This document shows positions 25,855-35,161 of a stretch of 64,000 nucleotides of DNA, one piece after another. The translations under genes and the position numbers were made by a program. Position 1 is the stretch's first letter; each line of letters begins with the position of its first letter. The stretch is from NCBI GenBank assembly GCA_023052945.1, contig CP095495.1, positions 620,001 through 684,000 on the forward strand, given 5' to 3'. The notes under the pieces are model-generated. The model was not told the DNA's origin. It saw only the letters and a list, made by a program, of their open reading frames with translations, and ran no database searches. This DNA is from Wolbachia pipientis (lineage in GTDB: Bacteria > Pseudomonadota > Alphaproteobacteria > Rickettsiales > Anaplasmataceae).

Positions 25855-26458
25855 GATCTATCCATTTCGCAGTGAGTTTTTCTTGTAAACTATTTTGCTT
25901 TAAGCGCTCACTTAAAAAATCAAAGTCAATAAATTCCATATCCTGGTCTTGATTACTGCAACTATAAACAAAACTCTTTTCTCCTGTTTTTGCATTTATA
26001 TGTTGCTGCACACACTGAGCGCAGATTTCTTTCATCATACACTGCATAGGAGAATTAACTGATGATATTGCTATGTGGCCTGATTTCAGATATGGCTTTA
26101 AAATTGTTTTTCTAGCTTCATTCACAGCTTTCATCATTTTGTCAGAACCAATAGTGATAATTTTATCTATAACGTTCAAATTAATACCTAATCTTCCTTG
26201 TTGATAAGAGACTATTGCATCAACTATATTACCATGAAAGGATTTATCTTGATCTCTGCTTGTTTCTATCAATCCTTCTTCACATGCCCAAACTACTGCA
26301 TTTGATGCACGCTCTATCAGTGCTCGTTTAAATACATCACTTAACTTCTTATAGCCAGCGAAGTACAAAACCTTGTTATTATTTTCAAGACATGCCTTCC
26401 CTATCGAAAATAACACTGCATTTCCAACTCCACCACCAATTAGCATTATATTCTTCAT
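25838..26458 (-). CDS. NAD-binding/PyrK-type oxidoreductase domain protein
   Basis: A 206-residue protein with a ferredoxin-reductase-like NAD-binding N terminus (MLIGGGVGNAVLFSIGKACL) and a PyrK-like cysteine cluster near the C terminus (QCMMKEICAQC, then SCSNQDQDMEFIDFDFL). In related alphaproteobacteria this sequence forms the C-terminal part of a larger FAD-dependent, glutamate-synthase-like oxidoreductase (from memory). Here it starts with its own ATG and nothing resembling the rest lies upstream, because surA ends 95 bases away. It may be a free electron-transfer subunit or a surviving C-terminal piece. The cysteines that would hold a 2Fe-2S cluster are kept. Confidence 0.65.
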   Translation of the reverse strand: MKNIMLIGGGVGNAVLFSIGKACLENNNKVLYFAGYKKLSDVFKRALIERASNAVVWACEEGLIETSRDQDKSFHGNIVDAIVSYQQGRLGINLNVIDKIITIGSDKMMKAVNEARKTILKPYLKSGHIAISSVNSPMQCMMKEICAQCVQQHINAKTGEKSFVYSCSNQDQDMEFIDFDFLSERLKQNSLQEKLTAKWIDHVQRY

Positions 26459-26553
26459 GTGCTACTTTAACTACATTTGTTCAAATTTTTTGAAATTTTA
26501 TAGAATAAAGTAATTTTCGCACACAAAGACAGAGACAAGAACACTCTCTGACT

Positions 26554-27699
26554 TCAACTATACCGATAACTGACAGCTGCATTTTTACGCATACTATCCA
26601 ATAGCAGGTTGCTTTGTATCATAATCTTTTGTTGGTACATCTGCTGTTTAATTGCTTCTATATCCGCTACATTACTCTTGATATCACACAACATCATCAA
26701 CTTTGCAGTGCCATTTTCTCTCAATTCTACTATTTCATTCACACTTGTTTTACTAAATAAAATCTGTAAATCAGGATTTAAATCTCGCATTTTTATTTCA
26801 AACTCTTTTACATTTGGCAACTTAAAATCATCTGCTAATTTGTCAAAATTTAAACAATTGACCTTTTGCTCTTTAAAATTAGAGAATAAACTTTCTGAAC
26901 CTTCAACCACAATCTGTTTTAATTTTAAAGTGCTTTCCAGCAACGCATAACTAAGCTGTACTTTATCCATGACTTTTATAACGGAGTAACTTCCGCTGAA
27001 ACTAACTGGACCTGCTATATCGCCGGCTTCTAGTCTTTCTAAAACGCTCTTAAGTTTATCTTTGAGCTGACTTAAATTAACTGTTGCTTTACGCATCTTT
27101 ATTGGAGATTCTGGGTTATTACTATTGCGTAATTTTTTTACTAGATCTTCAGCTATACCATAAACGTCCTTGTCTTTTTGATCAGGAATTATAAACTCTT
27201 GGAACGTGATAAGATAATCCGGCTTTTCTGTTTGCCTTTTTACATCATCTACTTCTTTATCGCTTATATTAATAAATGGCACAATTCTTACTTCAATAAT
27301 TTTGCTCCATAGTAACTGACATTTTATTTGTTTTCTTAAAATACTAAGATCTATATTATGCTTTTTTATGTATTGATCAACTTCATTAGCCTTAAGTTTA
27401 AAACTTTGGGTTAAAAATAATATGATAGCATTATCTAACTCCTCATTGCTCAATTTTATACTCAGCCTCTGCGCTTCATTGATAATGATAATTTCGTCTA
27501 TTAGCTCCCTAAGAATTTGAGGTTTTGCTTCTTTTTGATTAACACTTTGGATGCCAAATAATGAATTTATAAAGTTGATGCGTTTTTCGATATCTAAATT
27601 TGAAATTGGCTCACCATTTACATCTGCAACAATTTCAATCTCGGTTGCAAGCAACCTAAGTGGCAACACTATCAACAGTAAAATTAGTATTTTATACAT
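26554..27699 (-). CDS. surA: SurA-like periplasmic peptidyl-prolyl isomerase
   Basis: A 381-residue protein that begins with a signal peptide (MYKILILLLIVLPLRLLATE). EIVADVNGEPISNLDIEKRINF is the classical start of SurA N-terminal domains. Residues about 160-250 hold one parvulin-like domain (LITFQEFIIPDQ ... LEAGDIAGPVSFSGSYSVIKVMDK). It would chaperone outer-membrane proteins across the periplasm. The protein is shorter than E. coli SurA (about 430), consistent with one clear PPIase domain. The gene is the first of the surA-PyrK-like-fau string on the minus strand. Confidence 0.85.
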   Translation of the reverse strand: MYKILILLLIVLPLRLLATEIEIVADVNGEPISNLDIEKRINFINSLFGIQSVNQKEAKPQILRELIDEIIIINEAQRLSIKLSNEELDNAIILFLTQSFKLKANEVDQYIKKHNIDLSILRKQIKCQLLWSKIIEVRIVPFINISDKEVDDVKRQTEKPDYLITFQEFIIPDQKDKDVYGIAEDLVKKLRNSNNPESPIKMRKATVNLSQLKDKLKSVLERLEAGDIAGPVSFSGSYSVIKVMDKVQLSYALLESTLKLKQIVVEGSESLFSNFKEQKVNCLNFDKLADDFKLPNVKEFEIKMRDLNPDLQILFSKTSVNEIVELRENGTAKLMMLCDIKSNVADIEAIKQQMYQQKIMIQSNLLLDSMRKNAAVSYRYS

Positions 27700-27871
27700 A
27701 CAAGTAAAGTTGTTTAGTTAATAACCAATTCTATAATAAATACTGAGTCAATGCTAGCCAACTTTTTAATAGTTAAAGACGGAAATAAAAAGAAACCATT
27801 GTAACAAGAATCAGGTAAACAGGCTAAAAACATGCCAATATAGCAAATTCAGACCGTGCTAAAACAGTATA

Positions 27872-27962
27872 CGGAAGGAGAGGGATTCGAACCCTCGATA
27901 CGACTTTTGGGTCGTATAACGGTTTAGCAAACCGCCGCCTTCGGCCGCTCGGCCACCCTTCC
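27872..27962 (-). tRNA. tRNA-Ser (anticodon GCT)
   Basis: A 91-base class II tRNA: acceptor GGAAGGG/TCCTTCC, D-arm GCCGAGCGGCCGAAGGC, anticodon loop TTGCTAA, a long variable arm (TACGACCCAAAAGTCGTA) and T-arm GGGTTCGAATCCC. It has a G discriminator as expected for serine tRNAs, and no encoded CCA. Confidence 0.95.
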
Positions 27963-28075
27963 AAATTTAGAACCTAAAGATTATATAATACCAAGACCTC
28001 TACCGCCTGTCTAATGCTTTTAACAGCAACATTTTTCCGAACAACTGTAATTTTTAGATCTGTGGTACAAAAATC

Positions 28076-28429
28076 TATAGCTAACCCAAGAAAGGTTTCC
28101 CTACATCATACCGCGCACAACTGTACGAACATTACAATTTGAGCCTACCAGAAGAATGTCATCCCAGTGCCCAGACACTGGGATCCAGCTTCTATGCAAC
28201 TTAATTAAAAACGTTTGTTTTAGCGTAAGACAACTACCTTTAGCTCATCAGCTCAGTTATAAGCAAAATTTCTGGATTCCAGACTGGAACGACACCATTT
28301 GCTGTGCAGTTTACCTTCAAGAATGAATGTTCGTACAGTTGTGCGCGGTATAGATTCCGCTAACAAGTAGCGGAATGACGAATTTGTTGTTTTTCAAATT
28401 GTAGGCAAACCTAAGCCACTTTAGCTATA
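28076..28429. repeat. Palindromic unit split by another element
   Basis: The left end TATAGCTAACCCAAGAAAGG with CCTACATCATACC and the right end (GCTAACAAGTAGCGGAATGACG ... CCACTTTAGCTATA) form one unit of the palindromic family. A 242-bp element at 28109-28350 interrupts it at the ACCGC core. Confidence 0.7.
28109..28350. mobile_element. 242-bp element with 25-bp perfect inverted ends
   Basis: The left end begins TACCGCGCACAACTGTACGA and the right end is its exact complement, 25 bases on each side (28109-28133 and 28326-28350). The interior is non-coding and contains a hairpin, CCCAGTGCCCAGACACTGGG. It is too small for a transposase, so it is MITE-like. A shorter diverged relative lies at 60734-60837 and a possible half copy near 47580-47625. 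Confidence 0.8.
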
Positions 28430-28441
28430 AATCAATAAAAA

Positions 28442-28948
28442 CTAATTTCTGCTTTTTTCAATGATTTTCTTTGCTTCTTCTACACCAACCCATTCTCCAA
28501 CTGCTACCGCTTTTCCCTTTTCTAGATCTTTATAATGAGAAAAGAAATGAGCAATTTTATCTAATAGGTTTTTAGATAAGTCAGAATAGTCCTTTATATT
28601 GTCATAATAGCTATCAACACTGGAAACAGGCACAGCTAATATCTTTTCATCTTCTCCTTTTTCATCTTTAGTGAGTAATGCGCCTATTGGACGCACCGAT
28701 ATTAAAACACTAGATGCTAAGGGAAATTGAGTTAGCACCAAAACATCCACAGGATCACCATCACCTGCGCAGGTATTTGGTATAAACCCATAATTGCAAG
28801 GATAAGTCATTGAGGTAGACAAAAATCTGTCAACTTGTAACAACCCAAGCTCTTTATTAAATTCATACTTTACAGGCTCAGCATTTGCACTTATTTCAAT
28901 TACCACATTCACCGCATTTGGTACCGCTGTTATTTTACTTAAATCCAT
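28442..28948 (-). CDS. ppa: Inorganic pyrophosphatase
   Basis: A 168-residue family I (soluble) pyrophosphatase that hydrolyses PPi and pulls biosynthetic reactions forward. The metal-binding signature is AGDGDPVDVLVL. VVIEISANAEPVKYEFNKELG at the N terminus (substrate lysine/glutamate region) and YPCNYGFIPNT are standard for the family. The length is normal. It is transcribed away from the repeat-rich stretch at 27963-28441. Confidence 0.95.
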   Translation of the reverse strand: MDLSKITAVPNAVNVVIEISANAEPVKYEFNKELGLLQVDRFLSTSMTYPCNYGFIPNTCAGDGDPVDVLVLTQFPLASSVLISVRPIGALLTKDEKGEDEKILAVPVSSVDSYYDNIKDYSDLSKNLLDKIAHFFSHYKDLEKGKAVAVGEWVGVEEAKKIIEKSRN

Positions 28949-29044
28949 AAATTACCTTCTTAACTTAAGAATAAGCATTATACAATATGTACTTTTAAGT
29001 TGCTAGATTTATGTAGTTCTAAGCTTGTTTTGCATGGAGCGGTT

Positions 29045-29623
29045 CTAATTTTTATTCTGCACATCATCGACTGTTGAAAGTGGTGGTTCCTGTGGTGATT
29101 TCAATAGTTGAAATAAAGCATATACTACTACAATAGTCAGCACAGCAGCAATTATTAGATTAGTTTGTGGCAAAATATTTTTCATTGAGTTGAACAATTT
29201 TTGCTCCATAAGGAAATAATCAGCAACATATAACCCAACAGATAATACAAACATACCCAAAATAAGTTTACAGACTGTGTTTCTGTATTCCATGTGTTTT
29301 GTTTCTTGTCTAGTTACACAATACGCATTTCTATTCACTATCTTTTCAAATTCAAACTTATCTTGGTTTTTGAGTAACTCTTTTGGAATATTATATGACA
29401 TATTTTTATAGTGTGTACGGTACGATGGATCAATATAAAAATTTTCAACACATTTACAATGATAATAAGGAGGTAATATTGACCTATTACTATCCAAATA
29501 AAAAAGATTAGGAAAAGTTGACCTAGTACTGCCTATATGAAAGTCATTCAATCCATGCACAGCCAATCCATTTTTACCTGGTTCAATTACACTCAGCATT
29601 CCAGCTAACACATAAAAGTACAT
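29045..29623 (-). CDS. Hypothetical membrane protein, 192 residues
   Basis: Not recognised. The N-terminal 110 residues are soluble and rich in aromatic residues (PPYYHCKCVENFYIDPSYRTHY). Two membrane helices follow, about residues 117-139 (VCKLILGMFVLSVGLYVADYFL) and 153-173 (TNLIIAAVLTIVVVYALFQLL), with a short polar tail. Two transmembrane helices near the C terminus recall the protein at 35162, but the sequences do not align obviously. The start codon lies 19 bases from the 5' end of the group II intron, which may have separated the gene from its promoter. Confidence 0.6.
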   Translation of the reverse strand: MYFYVLAGMLSVIEPGKNGLAVHGLNDFHIGSTRSTFPNLFYLDSNRSILPPYYHCKCVENFYIDPSYRTHYKNMSYNIPKELLKNQDKFEFEKIVNRNAYCVTRQETKHMEYRNTVCKLILGMFVLSVGLYVADYFLMEQKLFNSMKNILPQTNLIIAAVLTIVVVYALFQLLKSPQEPPLSTVDDVQNKN

Positions 29624-31031
29624 ACAGGAATATAGATCAGAGTGCGATCCGAATAGTCGTGGTTTTGTGATGGTTAAATTCCATCTTCCCTAGACATCGG
29701 GGATAATGTATGTCTCACATCTTGGAGAATGGCAACCTCTGGGATGCAAGCATGAGACAAAAGCAGGTAATACCTAACCTTTATGGTAAATCCCTGCAAA
29801 CAGAGTTAGATATGGTTACGAGAGGAACTTATGTTTGAATTGTCGTCAATATCAATATGCGAAATAAGGTTGATACGCATGGACCAAAATGGTATGAAGC
29901 ACAAGAAGAATCAAGGTTTTGATGCTTGATTATGGATGTTTTCAGCTTCCGGCAAATAGTAAGAACCTAAGTTTAACGTGAAACGAAACCATGGAACGGA
30001 GTAACCACATGGAAGCTCTTATTATTCTTTATTTAAAGGATAATCAAGAAGGTAGCCAACCGAATGCTTCTATGTGGAAGGATTGTTTAAGAAGCTAATG
30101 CCCGAAGTAATATTTGGGATATGCAGACGTAAACACTGTAGTTTGGAAGGTAAAGTTGTGAATAGTAATAAATATGTTATAGACCAACAAAATGTTAGGT
30201 ATAAATGGCGTACAATTCCTTGGCGTAAGTTAGAGAAATTTGTATTCAAGTTACAAAAGCGAATTTACCAAGCTGCAAAGTGTGATGATATCAAGAAGGT
30301 ACATAAACTTCAAAGATTATTACTTAACTCAATGAGTGCAAAATTGCTAGCTGTTAGAAAGGTAACTCAGGATAACAGAGGAAAGAAGACAGCAGGTATT
30401 GATGGAAAGGCTAATCTTAATCAAGAAGAAAGATTGCAATTAGCATATTCTTTGGATATAAGAGAGAAAGCTAAACCATCAAGACGTATTTGGATTCCAA
30501 AACCTGGGAAAACTGAGAAAAGGCCGTTAGGCATACCTACTATTTCAGAGAGAGCAAAAGAAACACTTATGAAAATGGCGATAGAACCAGAGTGGGAGGC
30601 AAAATTTGAGCCAAACACATATGGTTTTAGACCTGGTAGATCATGTCATGATGCAATAGAGGCTATATTCATAGCTCTTGGAGGTAAGACAGCATTTATA
30701 TTAGATGCTGATATTTCCGGATGCTTTGACCAAATTGACCAAAACGCCTTGCTAAAGAAACTCAATACCACACCAACTTTTAGAAAGATAATAAGAGGAT
30801 GGTTGAAGGCAGGTGTTATGGAAGATGGAAAGTTTAAACCCACAAAACGTGGCACTATACAAGGAGGAACGATATCACCGTTACTTGCATGTGTTGCATT
30901 ATATGGATTAGAACAATATGTCAAACAAGCATTAACAAATGAACTTTTTCAATTTATGAAAAAGAAGCGTGGTCAGGGATCGTATGAAGAGGTAAAACAA
31001 TCAATAAGCGTAATCTTTTACGCAGATGATT

Positions 31032-32881
31032 GTGCGCCGTAGAGACACGGGAAGTGTTGAAGCTTGCAGTAGATGAGGGAGGGCCCCTCGGAGCCGGTTT
31101 GCAAGAGCAGGCTTCAAACAGCCATAAGCTGCTTTAGTAAAGAGCTAAGGTAGTGAGCGTTATGGAAAAGGCACAATTATGTGTCATGTATGAAATAGAG
31201 AGACGAACGTAAGTGAACCACTGATGAGGTGTCGAAAGCGTAGGGACGACGTCAAAACCAGGGGGTAGTCGTTAACCTGGGATAAATCTACCAGGAGCTT
31301 GTTTACTGGGTAGGTGGCGTCCGGCATAAAAGTGGCGTGAATCTATTTTAGGCTACTGCATGGAACTACGGGAACCTGTCGTTTTGATGATAAGGGAGAA
31401 GTCCAAAGAGCCGATCTCTGAGGATGAGAGTACCGATGCGAAAAACAGGGGCGGATCAGCTCGTAGTAGTGAAGAAGTTTCTGTAATGGAAATGGAGCGA
31501 AGGAGCTGAGTTATTTAGTTTTAATTATTTATCAACCGAAAGGGAGGAGTTAATGAATAAAACAAAGTCTTTTGATATGCCGAAGCAACTTGTTTGGAGA
31601 GCTTATAAACAAGTATCGAAGAATAAAGGAGCGGCTGGTGTAGACGAGGTTACGATAACAAAGTTTGAAGAAAATCTAAAAGATAATCTATACAAACTAT
31701 GGAATCGGATGTCATCCGGAAGTTATTTTCCAGAGCCAGTAAAAGCTGTTGCAATACCGAAAGGTACAGGAGGAGGACAAAGAACTTTATGTGTTCCTTC
31801 AGTATCAGATAGGATAGCGCAAACAGCAGCTACAATGTATCTTGAACCGTTAGTAGAGCCGATATTTCATAAGGATTCATATGGTTATAGACCAAATAAG
31901 TCTGCATTGGATGCGGTATATACAGCACGGAAGAGATGTTGGAAAAATGATTGGACAATAGATCTTGATATATCTGGATTTTTTGACAATCTGGACCACG
32001 ATTTAGCACTGCAGGCTATCAAGAAACACACAGACTGCAAATGGGTCATATTGTATGTTGAAAGGTGGATGAAAGTCCCGATTCAGCAAGCAGATGGCAA
32101 CAAGGTAGCTAGGGATAAAGGAGTTCCGCAAGGAGGTTCAATAAGTCCAATCATCTCAAACATATTTATGCACCATGCATTTGATATGTGGATGAAACAA
32201 AATTACCCAACGGTACCATTTGAAAGATGTGTGGATGATGCGATAGTACACTGCAGAACTAAAAGACAGGCAGAGTTTATGAAAGCAATGATTGAAGAAA
32301 GATTGGCCAAGTGTAAATTGAAGTTGCGTCCTGAAAAGACACAGATTGTGTACAATAAGGACGACGACAGAAAAGAAGAATATCCCATACAAAGCTTTGA
32401 TTTTCTAGGCTATACTTTCAGACCTAGAATAGCAAAGAATAAGATGAGGAATTATTTTGTCTCATTTCTACCAGCAATTTGTAACAAAGCCAAAAAGAAG
32501 ATCAAGAAAACCATAAAGTCATGGAGAATACATCGGGTCACGTGGACCACATTAGAGGAAATATCGAAGAGAATAGATCCAATAGTCAGAGGCTGGTTTC
32601 AGTACTATGGCAGGTTTTATAAATCAGAGATGTATCCATCTCTCAGAAATATAGAGAGATACCTCATAAGATGGGTCAGAACCAAGTATAAGAAACTTCG
32701 AGATCACGGAAGGCTAGCAAAGCAATTTCTAGGAAAAGTGAGAAAGAGGTCTCCAAATATTTTCTATCACTGGACACTTGGGTTAGGATCAAAAGACTAA
32801 ATAATGGGAGCTGTATAAACCGAGAGGTTTCCGTACAGTTCTGCGAGAGACTGGTGGGGAAGCTCCGCCGGTCTACTCTCC
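31032..32881 (+). mobile_element. Group II intron 2, nested in the RT gene of intron 1
   Basis: Starts with GTGCG at 31032, directly after the codon pair for the two aspartates of YADD. Domain V lies at 32808-32843 (GAGCTGTATAAACC ... CCGTACAGTTCTG) and a domain VI stem at about 32844-32880 (GAGAGACTGG ... CCGGTCTACTCTC). The 3' boundary at 32881 is set by restoring the host reading frame; the last two bases (CC) do not fit the usual AY ending, so it may be off by a few bases. It is 1850 bases long with an intact RT gene in domain IV. Confidence 0.87.
31553..32800 (+). CDS. ltrA: Group II intron reverse transcriptase/maturase
   Basis: An intact 415-residue intron protein. RT motifs: AAGVDEVTITKFE, PVKAVAIPKGTGGGQRTLCVPSVSDRIAQ, HKDSYGYRPNKSALDAV, WTIDLDISGFFDNLDHDL, GVPQGGSISPIISNIFMH and the active site RCVDDAIVHC. 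The usual first residue of Y-A-D-D is cysteine here (C-V-D-D), with both catalytic aspartates kept. The C terminus has the maturase helices (IDPIVRGWFQYYGRFYKSEMYP, IERYLIRWVRTKYKKL) and no HNH domain. A Shine-Dalgarno-like GGGAGGAG lies seven bases before the ATG. It belongs to a different intron lineage from intron 1. Confidence 0.93.
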   Translation: MNKTKSFDMPKQLVWRAYKQVSKNKGAAGVDEVTITKFEENLKDNLYKLWNRMSSGSYFPEPVKAVAIPKGTGGGQRTLCVPSVSDRIAQTAATMYLEPLVEPIFHKDSYGYRPNKSALDAVYTARKRCWKNDWTIDLDISGFFDNLDHDLALQAIKKHTDCKWVILYVERWMKVPIQQADGNKVARDKGVPQGGSISPIISNIFMHHAFDMWMKQNYPTVPFERCVDDAIVHCRTKRQAEFMKAMIEERLAKCKLKLRPEKTQIVYNKDDDRKEEYPIQSFDFLGYTFRPRIAKNKMRNYFVSFLPAICNKAKKKIKKTIKSWRIHRVTWTTLEEISKRIDPIVRGWFQYYGRFYKSEMYPSLRNIERYLIRWVRTKYKKLRDHGRLAKQFLGKVRKRSPNIFYHWTLGLGSKD

Positions 32882-33840
32882 TTGTCATCATACATGAGAG
32901 TGAAGAAATTATTCTTAAGGCGAAAGTTCTGGTTGAAGAATGGTTAAAAACCATAGGTCTAGAGCTAAAGCCATCAAAAACAAGATAACTCATACTCTAA
33001 AGGGAGAAAAGCCAGGTTTTGACTTTCTGGGGTTTACGGTAAGACAATATCCAGTAAATCGTGGTAAGAGAAGCCATAAAACAATAATTATGCCAAGTCG
33101 CGAATCCGTGAAACAGCATACATGGGTCATCAAACACAAACTGAAGAAATTGCGTGGTGAATCGCAGGGAGCAGTAATAAAACACATTAACCCAATTATT
33201 AAAGGATGGTGTCAATATTACACTTCAGTAGTATCATGTAAGATATTTAGTTTGTTAGATCACATTATGTTTGGAAAACTTTGGAAATGGGCAGTATATA
33301 AACACCATAACAAAGGAAACCGCTGGATCAAGGAAAAATACTTTAAAAAGTATGGTAACGATAATTGGCGATTTATGACAAGTAATGGAGTAAATCTTAC
33401 CAGACATGGAGATTACGTTATTAAACGGCATACCAAGGTGAAAGGAACCAAGACACCATATGATGGTGATTGGGTATACTGGAGTAATCGTCTGAAGAGA
33501 GTACCAGATAAGCCAACAAGAGTAACAAATTTATTGAAGTTACAACAAGGTAAGTGTGATTATTGTCAACTTTGGTTTAAAAATGATGATATTTTGGAAG
33601 TACATCACAAAGACCAAAATAAGAAAAACAATATAACCAAAAACTTATCTTTGTTACATGGACATTGCCATGATAATTTACACAGAAAGTGTGCATGACA
33701 AGCACCAAATTGCAGAGGAGCCGTATGACGGTAACCTGTCACGTACGGTTCTGCAGTCGAGTGGGGAGAGGTGACTTTCTCCACTTAGATAACAACTTGA
33801 ACGTTCACAAAATTTCTTTCTAAAAGAGGAAATTAAAGAG

Positions 33841-34169
33841 TTGAAATTTAAAAATGAAGAACTTGAGAGGGAAAAATCTGAGGTAACAATAGAAAACGAG
33901 CAACTAAAATTGCAACTTGCAGGATACGAAGAGGACTATACAGAGCTAGGAGATGTTTCAGATCAAACAGAAAAAAAGCGCTCAACTGAAATTGAAGAAT
34001 TAAAAAGACAATTAAGCACTGCAGTAAAAGAGAGAGAAGACTCAAAAAATGAGGTTGCTAGGTTACAAGAACAAGTTGAACGTCTGAATGCAGAAAGAGA
34101 AAGAGTAAGAAATATTGCAATATCGTCTATTGAAGAGCATACAAAAACACTTGACGAAAATTTGACATT
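33841..34169 (+). pseudogene. Coiled-coil protein fragment, ended by IS copy 5
   Basis: A 110-codon stretch from TTG at 33841, almost entirely coiled coil (KNEELEREKSEVTIENEQLKLQLA ... EIEELKRQLSTAVKERE ... EVARLQEQVERLNAERERVR). The same frame is open upstream to 33801 and, across the intron, joins as NIDQKQLERSQNFFLKEEIKEL, so the true start is probably elsewhere or lost. IS copy 5 interrupts it at 34170, and the frame then runs into the element and stops at 34206. The open frame resumes after the IS in a different phase (35162 entry). No family recognised. Confidence 0.6.
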
Positions 34170-35124
34170 AGACCTGCTGCAAAAGGTGATTAAAAAAATG
34201 ATGTGAGAGAGGTAGAAGAAGAATAAGCAGATCAAGTAAGGAAAAAAAATGAGCTTTAGTTACTATAATATGAAAAAACACCCAAGAAACTTTCGTAATA
34301 TAACAGGTTTAACTATAGAGGAGTTCGAAAAAGTAGTGGAAAAAGTGAGGTCTGGATGGGAAAAACAGAAAAAGTGTCATGGTAGAAGATCAAAACTACC
34401 AACTCTGGAAGATAAGTTGTTTTGCGTAATTTTGTACTATCGCACTTACATAACACATAGATTTTTAGGATGCCTATTCAATGTACACAACGCAAATGTA
34501 TGTAGGTTACTTAAGAGAATAGAGCCATTACTCGCCAAAAAAGTGACTATAACAAAAGATAGAAGTATGACGCCAGAAAAAATACTGAAGATTTTGGCTG
34601 ATGTTACAGAACAGCAAATACAGAGACCAGAAGATAGTAAAAAACGGAAGAAATCATATTCAGGAAAAAAAGAACCAACACTATGAAAACTGAGATTATT
34701 ATCGAAGAAGGAGGAAGAATTTTATCAGTGTCAAAGTCATACCGTGGTAGAATTAGTGATTTCCGCATAAGGAAACAAGAAAAATATTTACCACTTGATA
34801 GCATAAAACATGCCGATTCTGGATATCAAGGTTGGCAAAAATTGCAAAGCAATGTTATAATTCCATATAAAAAGTATCGTAAAAAGCCATTAACTCCAGA
34901 GCATAATAGAGGATTAGCATCATTTAGAATGAGAGTAGAAAACAAGATCCGAGAGATAAAGATATTTAAGATTATGTCGAATGTTTATCGCAATTTTCAG
35001 AAAAAATATAACCTGAGGTTCAATATTATTGCTGGTATTGTAAATCTTAAGCACGCCTTTTAGTTAACCTTGATTTTAGTCACCCTCCTTTCCTTTTTTT
35101 TATCGCTTGATTCGCAGCAGGTCT
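34170..35124 (+). mobile_element. IS5-family insertion sequence, copy 5
   Basis: A 955-base copy, one base short in the transposase. Its upstream end is slightly divergent (CTGCAAAAGGTGATTAAAAA). Flanks by the same boundaries are ATT and TAT, not identical; a TTA duplication appears only if the element is taken to start and end one base further in. Confidence 0.93.
34249..35063 (+). pseudogene. IS5-family transposase (copy 5), frameshifted
   Basis: Same protein as copy 1, but the A run at 34665-34671 has seven bases instead of eight. The first frame therefore stops at 34686 after KKEPTL, and the rest (MKTEIIIEEGGRIL ... NLKHAF) is read in the next frame from 34683. D118 falls in the first part and D190 and E231 in the second. 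R222 is G. Slippage on the A run could still yield some full protein; otherwise it is dead. Confidence 0.9.
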
Positions 35125-35161
35125 TATCATAAAACAAGCTCAAAATGATGCTAGAGTAGCT

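Larger units (their letters stand above)
30074..33698 (+). pseudogene. ltrA: Group II intron RT/maturase with HNH domain, split and frameshifted
   Basis: The first part (30074-31031, GTG start) has the RT fingers and palm: GIDGKANL, PKPGKTEKRPLGIPTISERAKE, FEPNTYGFRPGRS, LDADISGCFDQID and FYADD. The second part (from 32882) continues FVIIHESEEIILKAKVLVEEWLK, the maturase domain (PIIKGWCQYYTSVV) and an HNH nuclease (CDYCQLWF ... LEVHHKDQNKK ... HGHCHDNLHRK). Joining 31031 to 32882 restores YADD-F-V-I-I-H. One base is also missing near 32984, where KPSKTR runs into a stop instead of ITHTLKGEKPGFDFLGF. Correcting it gives about 591 residues, a usual length. Confidence 0.9.
29642..33790 (+). mobile_element. 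Group II intron 1, interrupted by intron 2
   Basis: The 5' end is the consensus GTGCG at 29642. The 3' part has domain V at 33718-33753 (GAGCCGTATGACGG ... CGTACGGTTCTG) and a domain VI-like hairpin to about 33790. The 430 bases before the reverse transcriptase gene are the ribozyme domains. The encoded protein has RT, maturase and HNH parts but is split at 31032 by a second intron. The exact 3' splice site (33790) is inferred from the usual distance to domain VI. Without intron 2 the element would be about 2.3 kb, a normal size. Confidence 0.88.

Noticed and set aside
29527..29641. A plus-strand first exon for the coiled-coil gene upstream of the intron
   Set aside because: The frame is open across the junction, but it has no start codon and runs antisense to a better-supported membrane protein gene. 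Kept only as a possibility in the findings.
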